In this document: one piece after another, positions 37,601 to 46,860 of the stretch
Position numbering within the stretch: position 1 is the stretch's first letter
Layout: every line of letters begins with the position of its first letter
Assembly (NCBI RefSeq): GCF_902859895.1
Contig: NZ_CADIKM010000007.1
Location: 1-64,000, forward strand
Direction: 5' to 3'
Length of the DNA stretch: 64,000 nucleotides
DNA from: Pararobbsia alpina
GTDB lineage: Bacteria > Pseudomonadota > Gammaproteobacteria > Burkholderiales > Burkholderiaceae
Made by a program: the position numbers and the translations under genes
Notes under the pieces: model-generated
Databases searched by the model: none
What the model was told of the DNA's origin: nothing
What the model saw: only the letters and a program-made list of their open reading frames with translations

Positions 37601-40369
37601 ATGAGTCGCCCCGATCCGGATAGCCTGCTCGACAAACTTCAGCGCGATGAGGCGAAAGCCCGGCGCGGCCGCCTCAAAGTGTTTTTCGGGGCATCGGCCG
37701 GCGTCGGCAAGACATTCGGCATGTTGCAGGCCGCACGCCGCCTGCACGACGATGGCCTCGACGTGGTCGTCGGCATCGTCGAGACCCACGGCCGTGCCGA
37801 GACCGAGGCCCTGCTCGAAGGACTCGAAGTCCTGCCCCTGCAGAAGCTCGACTATCGCGACCGGACCCTCGGCGAGTTCGATCTCGATGCCGCACTCGCA
37901 CGCAAGCCCCAGCTCCTGCTGGTCGACGAACTCGCCCACTCCAATGTGACCGGCGCGCGCCATGCGAAGCGCTGGCAAGACGTACATGAATTGCTCGATG
38001 CGGGCATCGACGTCTTCACGACTGTCAATGTCCAGCATCTCGAGAGCCTGAACGATATCGTCGGCCAGATTACCGGCATCCGCGTCTGGGAGACCGTTCC
38101 CGATCGCGTGTTCGATCATGCCGATGACGTCACCCTGGTTGACCTGCCGGCCGACGACCTGCTCGACCGCCTGCGCGAGGGCAAGGTCTATCTGCCCCAG
38201 CAGGCAGAGCGGGCGATCAAGAATTTCTTCCGCAAGGGCAACCTGATCGCGCTGCGCGAGCTTGCCCTGCGCCGCACCGCGGATCGTGTCGATGCGCAGA
38301 TGCGCGAATACCGCGCCGATCGCTCGATCGATCGTGTCTGGCAGACGCGCGAACGGGTGCTTGTCTGTGTCGGGCCGGGACCCGAGTCGAGCGCGCTCGT
38401 GCGCGCCGCGGCCCGGCTCGCCAGCAGCCTGCGCGCCGACTGGATTGCCGTCTATGTCGAGACGCCACGACTCCAGCGCCTGCCCGACGCGTTACGCGAA
38501 CGCACGCTGCGCGCCTTGAAGCTCGCACAGGACCTCGGCGGCGAGACCGCCACGCTCGACGGCGACGATGCGGCCGTCACGCTGGTCGACTATGCGCACC
38601 TGCGCAACGTCTCGAAGCTGATCGTCGGGGGCACCCAGGTCGAACGCTTCTGGCATCGGTTGCGGCGCCCGGTCGGCGAGCGCATCGCGAAGATGTCGGG
38701 CGACCTCGACGTCACGCGTATCGGGGTCGACGTCCAGCCGCTGCGCGAAGACGTCGCCGCGATGCGGCGTGCGTTGCCCGGCTGGGTGGGCGGCGACGAG
38801 CATCATTCGCATCCGCGCAACTATCTCGGCGCCGTCGCGATCTGCGCGGTCATCACCTCGCTCGCCTCGGTGCTCGAGCATCGCTTCGAAGTGACCAATC
38901 TCGCGATGCTCTACCTGCTCGGCGTGGTGTTCGCCGCCTTCCGGCTGGGCCGGGGGCCGGGCATCCTGCTGTCGTTCCTCAGCGTCGCTGCTTTCGATTT
39001 CTTTTTTATTGCACCGAAGTTGTCGTTTTCGGTGTCGGACACACAATACCTGCTGACCTTCGCGGGCATTCTGATCACCTCGCTCGTGATCAGCCACCTG
39101 ACTTCGAGCCTGCGCCGCCAGGTGCGGGTCACGTCGCTGCGTGAGCGGCGCAGCAGCGCGATGTACGAGATCGCACGCGAGCTCGCGGCCGCGCTGACCA
39201 CCGAGCAGATCGTCGAGATCGGCGCACGGCATGTGTCCGAGCTGTTTCGCGCGCATGTAGCGATTCTCCTGCCCGATTCCGACGAGAAGGTCCGGCAGCC
39301 GCTCGACGATCCCAATCCGGTGTCGATGTTGTCCAACGCGGCGATCGACATGGATGTCGCGCAATGGGTCTACGACCAGCAGAAACGCGCAGGCCATGGC
39401 ACCGATACGCTGCCTGCCGGCAATGCGCTCTATTTGCCGCTCAAGGCGCCGATGCGTACCCGCGGCGTGCTCGCGCTCGAAAGCGAGGACTTCGGCACAC
39501 TCGCCGTGCCCGAGCAGCAGCGCATGCTCGATGCGTTCGCCGCCCAGATCGCGCTGGCGCTCGAACGGGTCCACTATGTCGACATTGCACGCGATGCGCT
39601 CGTCGACATGGAATCCGAACGCCTGCGCAACTCCTTGCTCTCGGCCATCTCGCACGATCTGCGCACGCCGCTCACGGCACTGGTCGGCTTTGCGTCGGTC
39701 CTTGCCCAGTCGCGCGACCGGCTCGACCCCGCGCAGGCACCGCTGCTCGATGCCATCCATGACGAAGCGCTGCGCATGACCGGCCTCGTCACGAACCTGC
39801 TCGACATGGCGCGCCTGCAGGCCGGGCGTGTGCGGCTGAACCGCGACTGGACCATGATCGAGGAGGTCATCGGTGCAGCGCTGCGCAACGCGAGGCACAC
39901 CCTGGCCACGCATCCGGCCTCGGTGCGCCTGCCGGCCGACCTGCCGCTCGTGCAGATCGACTCCGTGCTGATCGAGCGTGTGTTTGCGAACCTGTTCGAG
40001 AATGCCGCCAAGTACACACCGGCCGGCAAGCCGCTCACGATCGGCGCGGCCGTCATCGAGACGAGCGGAAAACCGATGCTACGGGTGCACGTCGACGACG
40101 AAGGTCCGGGCCTGCTGCCCGGCACCGAGAATCGAGTCTTCGACAAGTTCACACGCGGTGAGAAGGAGTCCGCGAAGCCCGGCATCGGCTTGGGTCTGGC
40201 GATCTGCCGGGCCATCGTCGAGGCGCATGGCGGTACAATCGGCGCGTCCAATCGCCCGCTGCTCGATGCGAGTGGCATGCCCGTCGAGGGTGCCGTCGCG
40301 GGCGCGCGGTTCTGGTTCACGCTGCCGATCGATACGCCACCCCCGCCCCCCGAGGACGAGCTCGAATGA
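37601..40369 (+). CDS. kdpD: Osmosensitive potassium sensor kinase KdpD
   Basis: Membrane histidine kinase of 922 residues. The N-terminal KdpD domain carries Walker A GASAGVGKT and LLVDELAHSN. A universal-stress-like domain follows (RVLVCVGPGPESSALVRAAA), then four membrane helices (about residues 405-500), a GAF-like domain, and the kinase core with His685 in SAISHDLRTPLTA, N box NLFENAAKYT and GIGLGLAICRAIVE. It phosphorylates KdpE in response to low potassium. The start MSRPDPDSLLDKLQ matches the family. An in-frame ATG 63 bases upstream is less likely. Confidence 0.96.
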   Translation: MSRPDPDSLLDKLQRDEAKARRGRLKVFFGASAGVGKTFGMLQAARRLHDDGLDVVVGIVETHGRAETEALLEGLEVLPLQKLDYRDRTLGEFDLDAALARKPQLLLVDELAHSNVTGARHAKRWQDVHELLDAGIDVFTTVNVQHLESLNDIVGQITGIRVWETVPDRVFDHADDVTLVDLPADDLLDRLREGKVYLPQQAERAIKNFFRKGNLIALRELALRRTADRVDAQMREYRADRSIDRVWQTRERVLVCVGPGPESSALVRAAARLASSLRADWIAVYVETPRLQRLPDALRERTLRALKLAQDLGGETATLDGDDAAVTLVDYAHLRNVSKLIVGGTQVERFWHRLRRPVGERIAKMSGDLDVTRIGVDVQPLREDVAAMRRALPGWVGGDEHHSHPRNYLGAVAICAVITSLASVLEHRFEVTNLAMLYLLGVVFAAFRLGRGPGILLSFLSVAAFDFFFIAPKLSFSVSDTQYLLTFAGILITSLVISHLTSSLRRQVRVTSLRERRSSAMYEIARELAAALTTEQIVEIGARHVSELFRAHVAILLPDSDEKVRQPLDDPNPVSMLSNAAIDMDVAQWVYDQQKRAGHGTDTLPAGNALYLPLKAPMRTRGVLALESEDFGTLAVPEQQRMLDAFAAQIALALERVHYVDIARDALVDMESERLRNSLLSAISHDLRTPLTALVGFASVLAQSRDRLDPAQAPLLDAIHDEALRMTGLVTNLLDMARLQAGRVRLNRDWTMIEEVIGAALRNARHTLATHPASVRLPADLPLVQIDSVLIERVFANLFENAAKYTPAGKPLTIGAAVIETSGKPMLRVHVDDEGPGLLPGTENRVFDKFTRGEKESAKPGIGLGLAICRAIVEAHGGTIGASNRPLLDASGMPVEGAVAGARFWFTLPIDTPPPPPEDELE

Positions 40370-40472
40370 ATACCCGTCGAGCAGGCGGGAGCGAAGTCAA
40401 GGCACGGTGAACGAAGTGCAAGTACGCATTTCGCGGGACGCGACCTGCATATGAAAGGCAAGGATAAGCAGC

Positions 40473-41171
40473 ATGAGTGAACCCGTCGTCAATATCGTCC
40501 TGATCGAGGACGACAAGCAGATCCGTCGTTTCGTGCGTACCTCGCTCGAAGCCGAAGGCATGGTCGTGCATGAAGCGGAGACCGGGCGGCAAGGGCTGGT
40601 CGATGCGGCGACCCGGCGTCCCGATCTCGTGATCATCGACCTCGGCCTGCCCGACGTCGACGGACTCGATGTGATACGCGACCTGCGCGGTTTCGCCGAA
40701 GTGCCGGTCGTCGTGCTGTCGGCGCGCAGCCAGGAAAGCGAGAAGGTCGATGCGCTCAATGCGGGCGCCGACGACTATCTGACCAAGCCGTTCGGTGTGT
40801 CAGAGTTGCTTGCGCGTATTCGCGCGCATCTGCGCCGCCGCGACCGCGCGAGCGGCAGCGAGGCGCCGATCGTGCACTTCGGCACGATCGAAGTCGATCT
40901 GCCGATGCGGCATGTCCGCCGGGACGGTGAGCTTGTTCATCTCACGCCGCTCGAATATCGCCTGCTTGCGACGCTCGTGCGTCATGCGGGCCGTGTGCTC
41001 ACGCACCGGCAGTTGCTGCGCGATGTCTGGGGGCCGTCCCATGTCGAGAGCTCGCACTACCTGCGTATCTATATGGCCCATCTTCGCCAGAAACTCGAGC
41101 GCGATCCCGCCCAGCCTGAACACATCATCACCGAAACCGGCGTGGGCTACCGGCTCGTCGGGGCGGCTTGA
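40473..41171 (+). CDS. kdpE: Response regulator KdpE
   Basis: OmpR/PhoB-type regulator of 232 residues. The receiver domain has the phosphorylation site Asp56 in VIIDLGLPDVDGLD, with EDD near residue 11 and the conserved Lys in DYLTKPFG. The C-terminal winged helix contains LTPLEYRLLATLVRHAGRVL, HRQLLRDVWG and YMAHLRQKLE. It activates kdpFABC. The gap of about 100 bases after kdpD is longer than usual for this pair, but no separate promoter is clear. Confidence 0.95.
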   Translation: MSEPVVNIVLIEDDKQIRRFVRTSLEAEGMVVHEAETGRQGLVDAATRRPDLVIIDLGLPDVDGLDVIRDLRGFAEVPVVVLSARSQESEKVDALNAGADDYLTKPFGVSELLARIRAHLRRRDRASGSEAPIVHFGTIEVDLPMRHVRRDGELVHLTPLEYRLLATLVRHAGRVLTHRQLLRDVWGPSHVESSHYLRIYMAHLRQKLERDPAQPEHIITETGVGYRLVGAA

Positions 41172-41310
41172 GAACGCTATGATCGCCAAAACGGCCGGCC
41201 TGTTTCGCCGCCGTTGGTCGGTCAAGTGATTGGTTTTTGGTTGAAGGGTTGCCCATGGATTCATGCAGGGAAAGCTCAGCCGAGGGCATGCATGGGGCTG
41301 TCTGTGTCGA

Positions 41311-42360
41311 TTACTGATACGACATCGTGAAAGTGGCCCGGCCAATGACGCTTCCGCTGCCCAGATTGCTTCCAGTCCGTATGTAGCGGACCTGCAATGG
41401 GACTTTCATCGAGCCTCCAGCGGTATAGCCGCCGACCGCCAATTGATTGGGTGTGCCCGCCAGCGGCGAGTCCGGCCCGTAGGCGACCGGTGTTTGACCA
41501 TTGAGAATCTGCAAGCCGACGCCAGATGCCGACGAGTCGGTAGCCAGGCTCAGTATCGTTGATCGGTTGGCCAGGTTTGACGCATCGGTCAGGGTGACAT
41601 AGAGAGCAATGCCGCGATCGCAATTGAGGCCGAGGCTGAATGGTGTAGTGCCCGCGGTTGAACCGATAACGGGGAGATCGGACAGTCGGATGGGGAACAT
41701 GGGAACCTGGACCATCGGAGTGGTGACACTGCAGGAACGCAGGGTGACGACGGTGCCGGGCTTGATGAACTGATTGCGCGAAACCGTTGGGAAACAGCTT
41801 CCGGAAAACGTGATATTCATACTCGGTAGGCTTGTGAGCACCCCGGAACCGAGAACGCCGTAGACCACCTCTTCCGCGCGGAGGAGGAACGATCCCGTCA
41901 GGGACGATACGGGTTCGAGGCTTTCGGTGAATGGAGCAAGGGTCGCGCCGCCCTGCCAGCCCTTCGATGCATAGAAGCGCACGCCCAGCCCCTCGATATT
42001 CGTTTTGAACGTTGTCGGATCGCCAGGAACGGCAGTGCCGTTCACAGTGACGGTTTTCGTTGCTGTGCAATCGATGCCCTGTGCTTTGATGTCAGCAAAG
42101 TTCGTGGTTCGTTCGAAGGTGCCGGGTCCGCGATCGCGTGACTGCACGGTGGCTCGCAAGAACGAGAGATCCTCAAGTGCGGTCCCGTTGACGGGAAATT
42201 CGATCGAGCCGGCGAGCGCTGTGCCGGGCAACAGCGCCACGGCTATCCAGAGAGACAAAGACCATCGGATCCGCGAGTTTCCTTTCTTGTGCCGAGCGGG
42301 CAGGACGGCCTGCGGGGCAGTCGGGCTTTCCTCGAGGCGGCCGCTGCCCGCTATTTTCAT
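41311..42360 (-). CDS. Two-domain fimbrial adhesin (copy 1)
   Basis: A 349-residue exported protein of the type 1 fimbrial adhesin kind. A long basic n-region is followed by a hydrophobic signal (WSLSLWIAVALLPGTALAG). The N-terminal receptor-binding part (FPVNGTALEDLSFLRATV to FYASKGWQGG) precedes a C-terminal pilin domain (LPVIGSTAGTTPFSLGLNCD, SGVGLQILNGQTPVAYG) ending in the donor-strand beta-zipper motif GRATFTMSYQ. Paired cysteines fit pilin disulfides. The start is uncertain: in-frame ATGs exist at 42411 and 42549 and no clear ribosome site marks any. No chaperone or usher gene is in this window. Confidence 0.85.
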   Translation of the reverse strand: MKIAGSGRLEESPTAPQAVLPARHKKGNSRIRWSLSLWIAVALLPGTALAGSIEFPVNGTALEDLSFLRATVQSRDRGPGTFERTTNFADIKAQGIDCTATKTVTVNGTAVPGDPTTFKTNIEGLGVRFYASKGWQGGATLAPFTESLEPVSSLTGSFLLRAEEVVYGVLGSGVLTSLPSMNITFSGSCFPTVSRNQFIKPGTVVTLRSCSVTTPMVQVPMFPIRLSDLPVIGSTAGTTPFSLGLNCDRGIALYVTLTDASNLANRSTILSLATDSSASGVGLQILNGQTPVAYGPDSPLAGTPNQLAVGGYTAGGSMKVPLQVRYIRTGSNLGSGSVIGRATFTMSYQ

Positions 42361-42753
42361 CTGAAGGTACTGACAGGCTTGCCACAGAGAGGCGCACAGA
42401 CTTAGGGTCATCAGGGACTCGATAGGGTTTGATTCATTGCAAAGACGCGTCCGTGTCCAACCCGGACGCCTGGCAAGAAGCGTAGTCCGGAACAGAATCA
42501 AACGATGCGGACCGTCGTCTGTCTGACGAAGGCGTCGACTTGCATGCATTGGACGACTGCGTCAGGCGTCTCTCCTTTCGGCCCTTTCCTCGGTTTTTGT
42601 CGGAGTCCGCTTGCTTTCCAATAGGAGGATGACGGGCCGCCATACGCAACGAATGCGGTCTTCGCTCATGTATCGACCGACATCGGCAAGCGCGAGCAAG
42701 ACTTGCAGCGGTATCACCCTCGTGCGTGAGGTGCCCGCAGGGCACCGTTCCGA
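42361..42753. other. Intergenic region between the two fimbrial genes
   Basis: Up to 393 bases, depending on which start of the downstream adhesin is used. I see no gene, repeat or terminator of note. It presumably holds the promoter of adhesin copy 1. Confidence 0.4.
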
Positions 42754-43779
42754 TTACTCATAGGACATCGTGAACGTGGCGCTGCCCTTGACCGTTCCCT
42801 CGCTGAGGGTCTCTGCGGTTCGGATGTAGCGCACACTCAAGGGAATATTCATTACCCCGCCAGTTGCGTTGCCTACGTACCATTGATTTTGAGTGCCTGA
42901 CAGCGCGGAATCCGGACCATACGAAATAAGTGTCTGGCCTCGAAGAATTTGCAAGGCCGCGCCCTTGGCTGTCGAGTCCGAAGAGAGGCTCAGGTTGCTG
43001 GAGCGGTTCGATGGGGACGATGCGTCAGTCATGGTCATATAGAGGTCGATCCCGGCAGCACACTCAACCTTGATCCCAAAGGCGGTGTTTCCGGCCGTCG
43101 AACCGATATTCGGAAGACTTCTTGCGCCTATTTGGGGTAGAGGAACAATGACTGACGGGGTGGTCACACTGCAAGTGCGTTGTGCAATAGTCGAGCCGGG
43201 CTTGATGTATTGCGTCTGGCTCACAGTTGTTATGCAGCTTCCGGAGAAGGTTATCTGCATGCTCGGCAGTGTTGAAAGCGTTCCGCCGCTGACAGGTCCA
43301 GTGACAACCAAAGCCGCTCTTGTGTAATCTATTGCGGCACCGTTTCCTCTTTTTGAAATCGTCGTGGATATCGGTGCTTGGACAAAGCGGCCAACCCATC
43401 CCTCGGTTATATAAAAACGCACACCGATCCCGGGAACGTTGGTCTGAAAGGTCTTGGGATCCCCCGGAACCGGGGTTCCGTTGACCGTCGCGTTTTTTTC
43501 CCAATCGCAAGTGATGTCGCTGATGCGTATACCCAGATTCTGTTCGACAGTCTGAAGAACCGTGCCGATAGCTATATCCGGGGACACGGTTATATTCGAA
43601 TCAAATGAAAGATCGGGAATTGTCGCAAAGTTCGCTGGATAGGTGACTGTGCCGGCCAGTGACCAACTGGGCGCGAGAGAAAAAATCAGAAGGCCCAAAA
43701 GCGTTCGGTAGGCGCGCCGAAATTGCACTGACCAATTTGTCGACTCCGCGCACCAAGTAGATGGTTCTTGTTTAATCAT
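42754..43779 (-). CDS. Two-domain fimbrial adhesin (copy 2)
   Basis: Paralogue of the preceding adhesin, about 341 residues from the ATG used. Its signal peptide core is LLGLLIFSLAPSWSLAG. Matching blocks between the copies include TVNGTPVPGDPKTFQTN, LPSMQITFSGSC, CSVTTPSVIVPLP, IGSTAGNTAFGIKVEC and the terminal GSATFTMSYE. The two proteins have diverged broadly, so the duplication is not recent. Codon use is less GC-biased than in the flanking core genes and the upstream region is AT-rich, suggesting acquisition. Alternative in-frame starts at 43803 and 43875 exist. None has a good ribosome site. Confidence 0.85.
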   Translation of the reverse strand: MIKQEPSTWCAESTNWSVQFRRAYRTLLGLLIFSLAPSWSLAGTVTYPANFATIPDLSFDSNITVSPDIAIGTVLQTVEQNLGIRISDITCDWEKNATVNGTPVPGDPKTFQTNVPGIGVRFYITEGWVGRFVQAPISTTISKRGNGAAIDYTRAALVVTGPVSGGTLSTLPSMQITFSGSCITTVSQTQYIKPGSTIAQRTCSVTTPSVIVPLPQIGARSLPNIGSTAGNTAFGIKVECAAGIDLYMTMTDASSPSNRSSNLSLSSDSTAKGAALQILRGQTLISYGPDSALSGTQNQWYVGNATGGVMNIPLSVRYIRTAETLSEGTVKGSATFTMSYE

Positions 43780-44107
43780 ATTAATATGATATTTTTGATG
43801 CATTGATATAATAAAGTGATTGTACGGTTTTGCATTGAATGACTTGGCTTCAGAATTGGGTTGGAATAGATTCAATTAAATCTGATGTTCCTATAAGAAC
43901 AATCCTATGTACGAATCGAATTCGCGCTTTGCGCGAGTCATCGAAATTGGGTGGCTTCAGCTCACTGACAAGACACCGTGAAAGTGCCTTGCCGACTACG
44001 TCCCCGACGCCAAGTGTGTCCTTGCTGCTCGCCGGCTCGCGTGTCGGCTATCATGAACGCCATGACCCCGCGGATGCTTCGGGGCCGCCCTACACTGGAA
44101 ATCCCCG
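43780..44107. other. AT-rich region upstream of fimbrial copy 2
   Basis: The first 180 bases are strikingly AT-rich for this genome, with ATTAATAT/ATATGATAT palindromic runs. This is probably the promoter of the fimbrial gene on the minus strand. It then contains the fimbrial remnant described separately and the short leader of the NYN-domain gene. Confidence 0.5.
43962..44033 (-). pseudogene. Frameshifted C-terminal end of a third fimbrial subunit gene
   Basis: On the minus strand one frame reads SSKDTLGVGDVVGKA and, after a one-base shift near 43984-43987, the next frame reads TFTVSCQ and a TGA. Joined, these mirror the ends of the two intact adhesins (TGSNLGSGSVIGRATFTMSYQ is split here as TGSNLGSG and SVIGRATFTMSYQ). 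Homology fades beyond about 44033, so only the last 24 or so codons remain. The orientation and spacing match a former third gene in the same array. Confidence 0.65.
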
Positions 44108-45850
44108 ATGGCCACGTCCAACGAAAACGTCAGCATGGCGCTGTTCTGCGACTTCGAGAATGTCGCGCTCGGCGTGCGTGATGCAAAGTACGAAAAGTTC
44201 GACATCAAGCCCGTGCTCGAACGCCTGCTGCTCAAGGGCAGCATCGTCGTCAAGAAGGCGTACTGTGACTGGGAGCGTTACAAAGGCTTTAAGGCCTCCA
44301 TGCACGAGGCGAACTTCGAGCTGATCGAAATCCCCCATGTACGGCGGTCGGGCAAGAACTCGGCGGATATCCGCCTGGTCGTCGATGCGCTCGATCTCTG
44401 CTATACGAAGTCGCATGTCGACACCTTCGTCATCATCAGCGGTGATTCGGATTTCTCACCGCTCGTCTCGAAGCTGCGCGAAAACGCGAAACGCGTGATC
44501 GGCGTCGGCGTCAAGCAGTCGACCTCGGACCTGCTCGTTGCCAACTGCGACGAGTTCATTTTCTATGACGACCTCGTGCGCGAAAGTCAGCGTCAGGCGG
44601 CCAAACGCGACAAGCGCGAGCCGCAACCGGCGCTCGAGCGTTCGTCGGATGAGGTGCGTAGCCGCAAGGACGAACTCGAGGCACGCAAGGTCAAGGCGAT
44701 CGAAATTGCCGTCGAGACCTTCGATGCATTGGTCTCCGAACAAGGCGACGGTGGAAAGATCTGGGCCTCGGTGCTCAAGGATGCGATCAAGCGCCGCAAA
44801 CCCGATTTCAGCGAGTCGTACTACGGCTTCCGCGCGTTTGGCAATTTGCTGGAGGAAGCACGTGCGCGTGGCTTGCTCGATGTCGGGCGCGACGAAAAAT
44901 CGGGAACGTTCGTGTTCCGCGGCCATGAAGGTGTGGTGAGCAGCGAGGTCGCGCCGAGACGTGGCGCTTCGGTGTCGCAGGAGAACGGCGAAACGCAGGG
45001 CGAAGCGGCTGGCGACCCCCCGGAAACGCGGGCTGAACCGCGCCGAAAGGGGCGCGGAAGCCGCCGCGGAGGGAAGGCGGGCGACGCGTCGCGCGGCGAA
45101 GGCGTCGAACGGCCGGGGGGGCGCGGGCAGCGCCACCCGGATCTGTTCGCGGGCAGCGAGGTGTCGACGCTTCAGCCGAGTGTGCCGCAGGATGGGGGCG
45201 AACCGGCATACGAACGCCCGGACGAACGGGGGGATGAGCCGACGTTTGCCTCGACGTCCGAGTCCGCGGCAGGTTCGCCCGCAGGATCCTCTTCGAGGCC
45301 TCCGCTTGAATCCCGGCCCTTGCCAGAATCCTCGTCCGGTTTCGAGCCGGAGTTCTCCTCCCGGTCCCCCTCCGGATCGACGGCCGACGCGACCCCAGAT
45401 CCCTTCTTTGAGCGCCCTTCACGACGGAATCGCGCTGAAGAGAGCGTGCAATCGATCTTCGCGGAAGACCTGGGCAGGTCCGGTAGCGCAGAGGCTTCAG
45501 CCGAGCAGGCCGATCAGCCCGAGGCACGCCGCCGGCCGCGCGGTACGCGTAGACCCGCGGCGGCCAAGACGGCCCGATCGAGTGCGCCGGTTCAAACCGG
45601 CGATGTCGAAGCGGCCGGCACGTCGAGCCGAGAGGTCGAAGCAAGGGCGGTCAGCGAAACGGTCGCCCCGATGGCTGCGAAACCTGCGTCAGGAAAAGCG
45701 AGGGAAGGGAGGGCGGCGAGAAAACGGGGCGAGGCAAAACCGGCTGATATCGCGATACCCGATACGGTGAAGCCTGCTGAAGAGGCGAAAAAACCCGCTG
45801 CGCGCCCGCGCCGTCCGCGCAAGCCGGCGGCCACGCCGGCTGAAGGCTGA
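44108..45850 (+). CDS. NYN-domain nuclease-like protein with LOTUS/OST-HTH domain and long disordered tail
   Basis: A 580-residue protein. Residues about 8-155 form a NYN (LabA/DUF88, PIN-like) domain with the acidic residues expected of a metal-dependent ribonuclease: FCDFEN near residue 15, SADIRLVVDALDL, and IISGDSDFSPLV. Residues about 205-275 fit a LOTUS/OST-HTH domain (WASVLKDAIKRRKPDFSESY, FGNLLEEARARGLLDV), which binds RNA, especially G-quadruplexes, in studied cases. The last 300 residues are low-complexity, rich in Arg, Ser, Glu, Pro and Ala, and probably disordered. The RNA substrate is unknown. It is monocistronic. Confidence 0.88.
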   Translation: MATSNENVSMALFCDFENVALGVRDAKYEKFDIKPVLERLLLKGSIVVKKAYCDWERYKGFKASMHEANFELIEIPHVRRSGKNSADIRLVVDALDLCYTKSHVDTFVIISGDSDFSPLVSKLRENAKRVIGVGVKQSTSDLLVANCDEFIFYDDLVRESQRQAAKRDKREPQPALERSSDEVRSRKDELEARKVKAIEIAVETFDALVSEQGDGGKIWASVLKDAIKRRKPDFSESYYGFRAFGNLLEEARARGLLDVGRDEKSGTFVFRGHEGVVSSEVAPRRGASVSQENGETQGEAAGDPPETRAEPRRKGRGSRRGGKAGDASRGEGVERPGGRGQRHPDLFAGSEVSTLQPSVPQDGGEPAYERPDERGDEPTFASTSESAAGSPAGSSSRPPLESRPLPESSSGFEPEFSSRSPSGSTADATPDPFFERPSRRNRAEESVQSIFAEDLGRSGSAEASAEQADQPEARRRPRGTRRPAAAKTARSSAPVQTGDVEAAGTSSREVEARAVSETVAPMAAKPASGKAREGRAARKRGEAKPADIAIPDTVKPAEEAKKPAARPRRPRKPAATPAEG

Positions 45851-45920
45851 AAGTCGAGGGCTGTAAGCTGAAGTCTGGAAACTGAGCAATGCCCGGAAAA
45901 TGAGAGTCGCTCGCCGATGC

Positions 45921-46214
45921 CTATTCAGGCACGGCGATATCGCCGTCAACCAGTTGCCAGCCGTAAGTTTCCGCATAAAGGCGCGCAGCTTGCGCGTCCT
46001 CGAACAAGGGCATATCGGCACAGCCTGTGAACGGGTAGATGACCCGCTTGTCGCTCAGGCGGACGATCTTGAGCGTCGGGATCGTGCCGCTCGAGGTCCG
46101 GCGTGACGACACGGCGACGAGATAATTGTCGCGCGGCACCGTGCCGGACGGCATCGGCACGTCCTGGCGCCGTCGGCTGGCGGTCGCGTTCGTCGCGGTG
46201 CGATCAGAGATCAT
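45921..46214 (-). CDS. Conserved-looking hypothetical protein
   Basis: A 97-residue soluble protein, not assigned. The N-terminal 30 residues are Ser/Arg-rich. The rest (GTIPTLKIVRLSDKRVIYPF, FEDAQAARLYAETYGWQLVD) looks like a small alpha/beta domain, and I have the impression of similar uncharacterised Burkholderia proteins. Its start overlaps the end of the upstream unknown gene by eleven bases, so the two are translationally linked. An earlier ATG at 46241 is possible. Confidence 0.55.
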   Translation of the reverse strand: MISDRTATNATASRRRQDVPMPSGTVPRDNYLVAVSSRRTSSGTIPTLKIVRLSDKRVIYPFTGCADMPLFEDAQAARLYAETYGWQLVDGDIAVPE

Positions 46215-46488
46215 CGATGGACTGACCCTCGATTTCTCCATCGATCAGGCGCTCGGCAAAGCGCGCCGACGCAAGGCGTGCCTGGCCGGCTCCCGGGAAC
46301 GGTACGTCGCCCGACACGCGGAATACGCGGGTGCCGGTGATGGTGTTGTCCGAGCCGCGACGGCAGATCTGCACCGAAGCGTCGAAGCCCGACTCGTAGT
46401 TGTGGGAGCCGTCTTCGCGATGAGGGCTGCGCGGGTAGACAAGGGGGTGGATTTCCAGTCCCCGGTACTGCCGGATGGTTTCGATCAT
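46204..46488 (-). CDS. Conserved-looking hypothetical protein
   Basis: A 94-residue protein beginning MIETIRQYRGLEIHPLVYPR, with SGFDASVQICRRGSDNTITG and FAERLIDGEIEGQSIDDL. The composition (a beta-rich core with paired charged strands) suggests a small cytosolic domain, but I cannot name it. It is first of a two-gene leftward unit with the overlapping gene described above. Upstream in-frame codons exist but look non-coding. Confidence 0.55.
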   Translation of the reverse strand: MIETIRQYRGLEIHPLVYPRSPHREDGSHNYESGFDASVQICRRGSDNTITGTRVFRVSGDVPFPGAGQARLASARFAERLIDGEIEGQSIDDL

Positions 46489-46860
46489 GATATGAGTCCA
46501 GGTTGTCCATCCCTCGTCGAATTGCGCGGGGTGGAGGCGGCGCCCGAGAGCGGCGCGTGCGCGACGCAACAGTGCGTGGCGGAGGGAAAAAGTTAGGCCC
46601 GGTGCGGGCTGGCGCAGAAACGCGAGGGCTTCTTGTCAGGCTTCGCTGTGTCGAAAGTCGACGAGCGCCTGACACGTGCAATGACTAGGGCGGGCAAGGA
46701 CACAAAGGTCGATAAATCAGTGTAGCACGCACTGTTCCCAGAACCCACGTGTCGAACCCTTACATTTGAATGCGGGGCTTGCGGGGGCTGATGCTTTAGA
46801 CTGTGCCATCATCGCGGCGAGCCATGGGGTCCGCCGGTGGTGCGTTTCTTTGAGGTCAAT
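46489..46860. other. Divergent intergenic region between small unknown genes
   Basis: 372 bases. A minus-strand TACACT near 46725 could be a -10 for the leftward pair. No convincing -35, repeat or RNA gene was seen. Confidence 0.35.
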
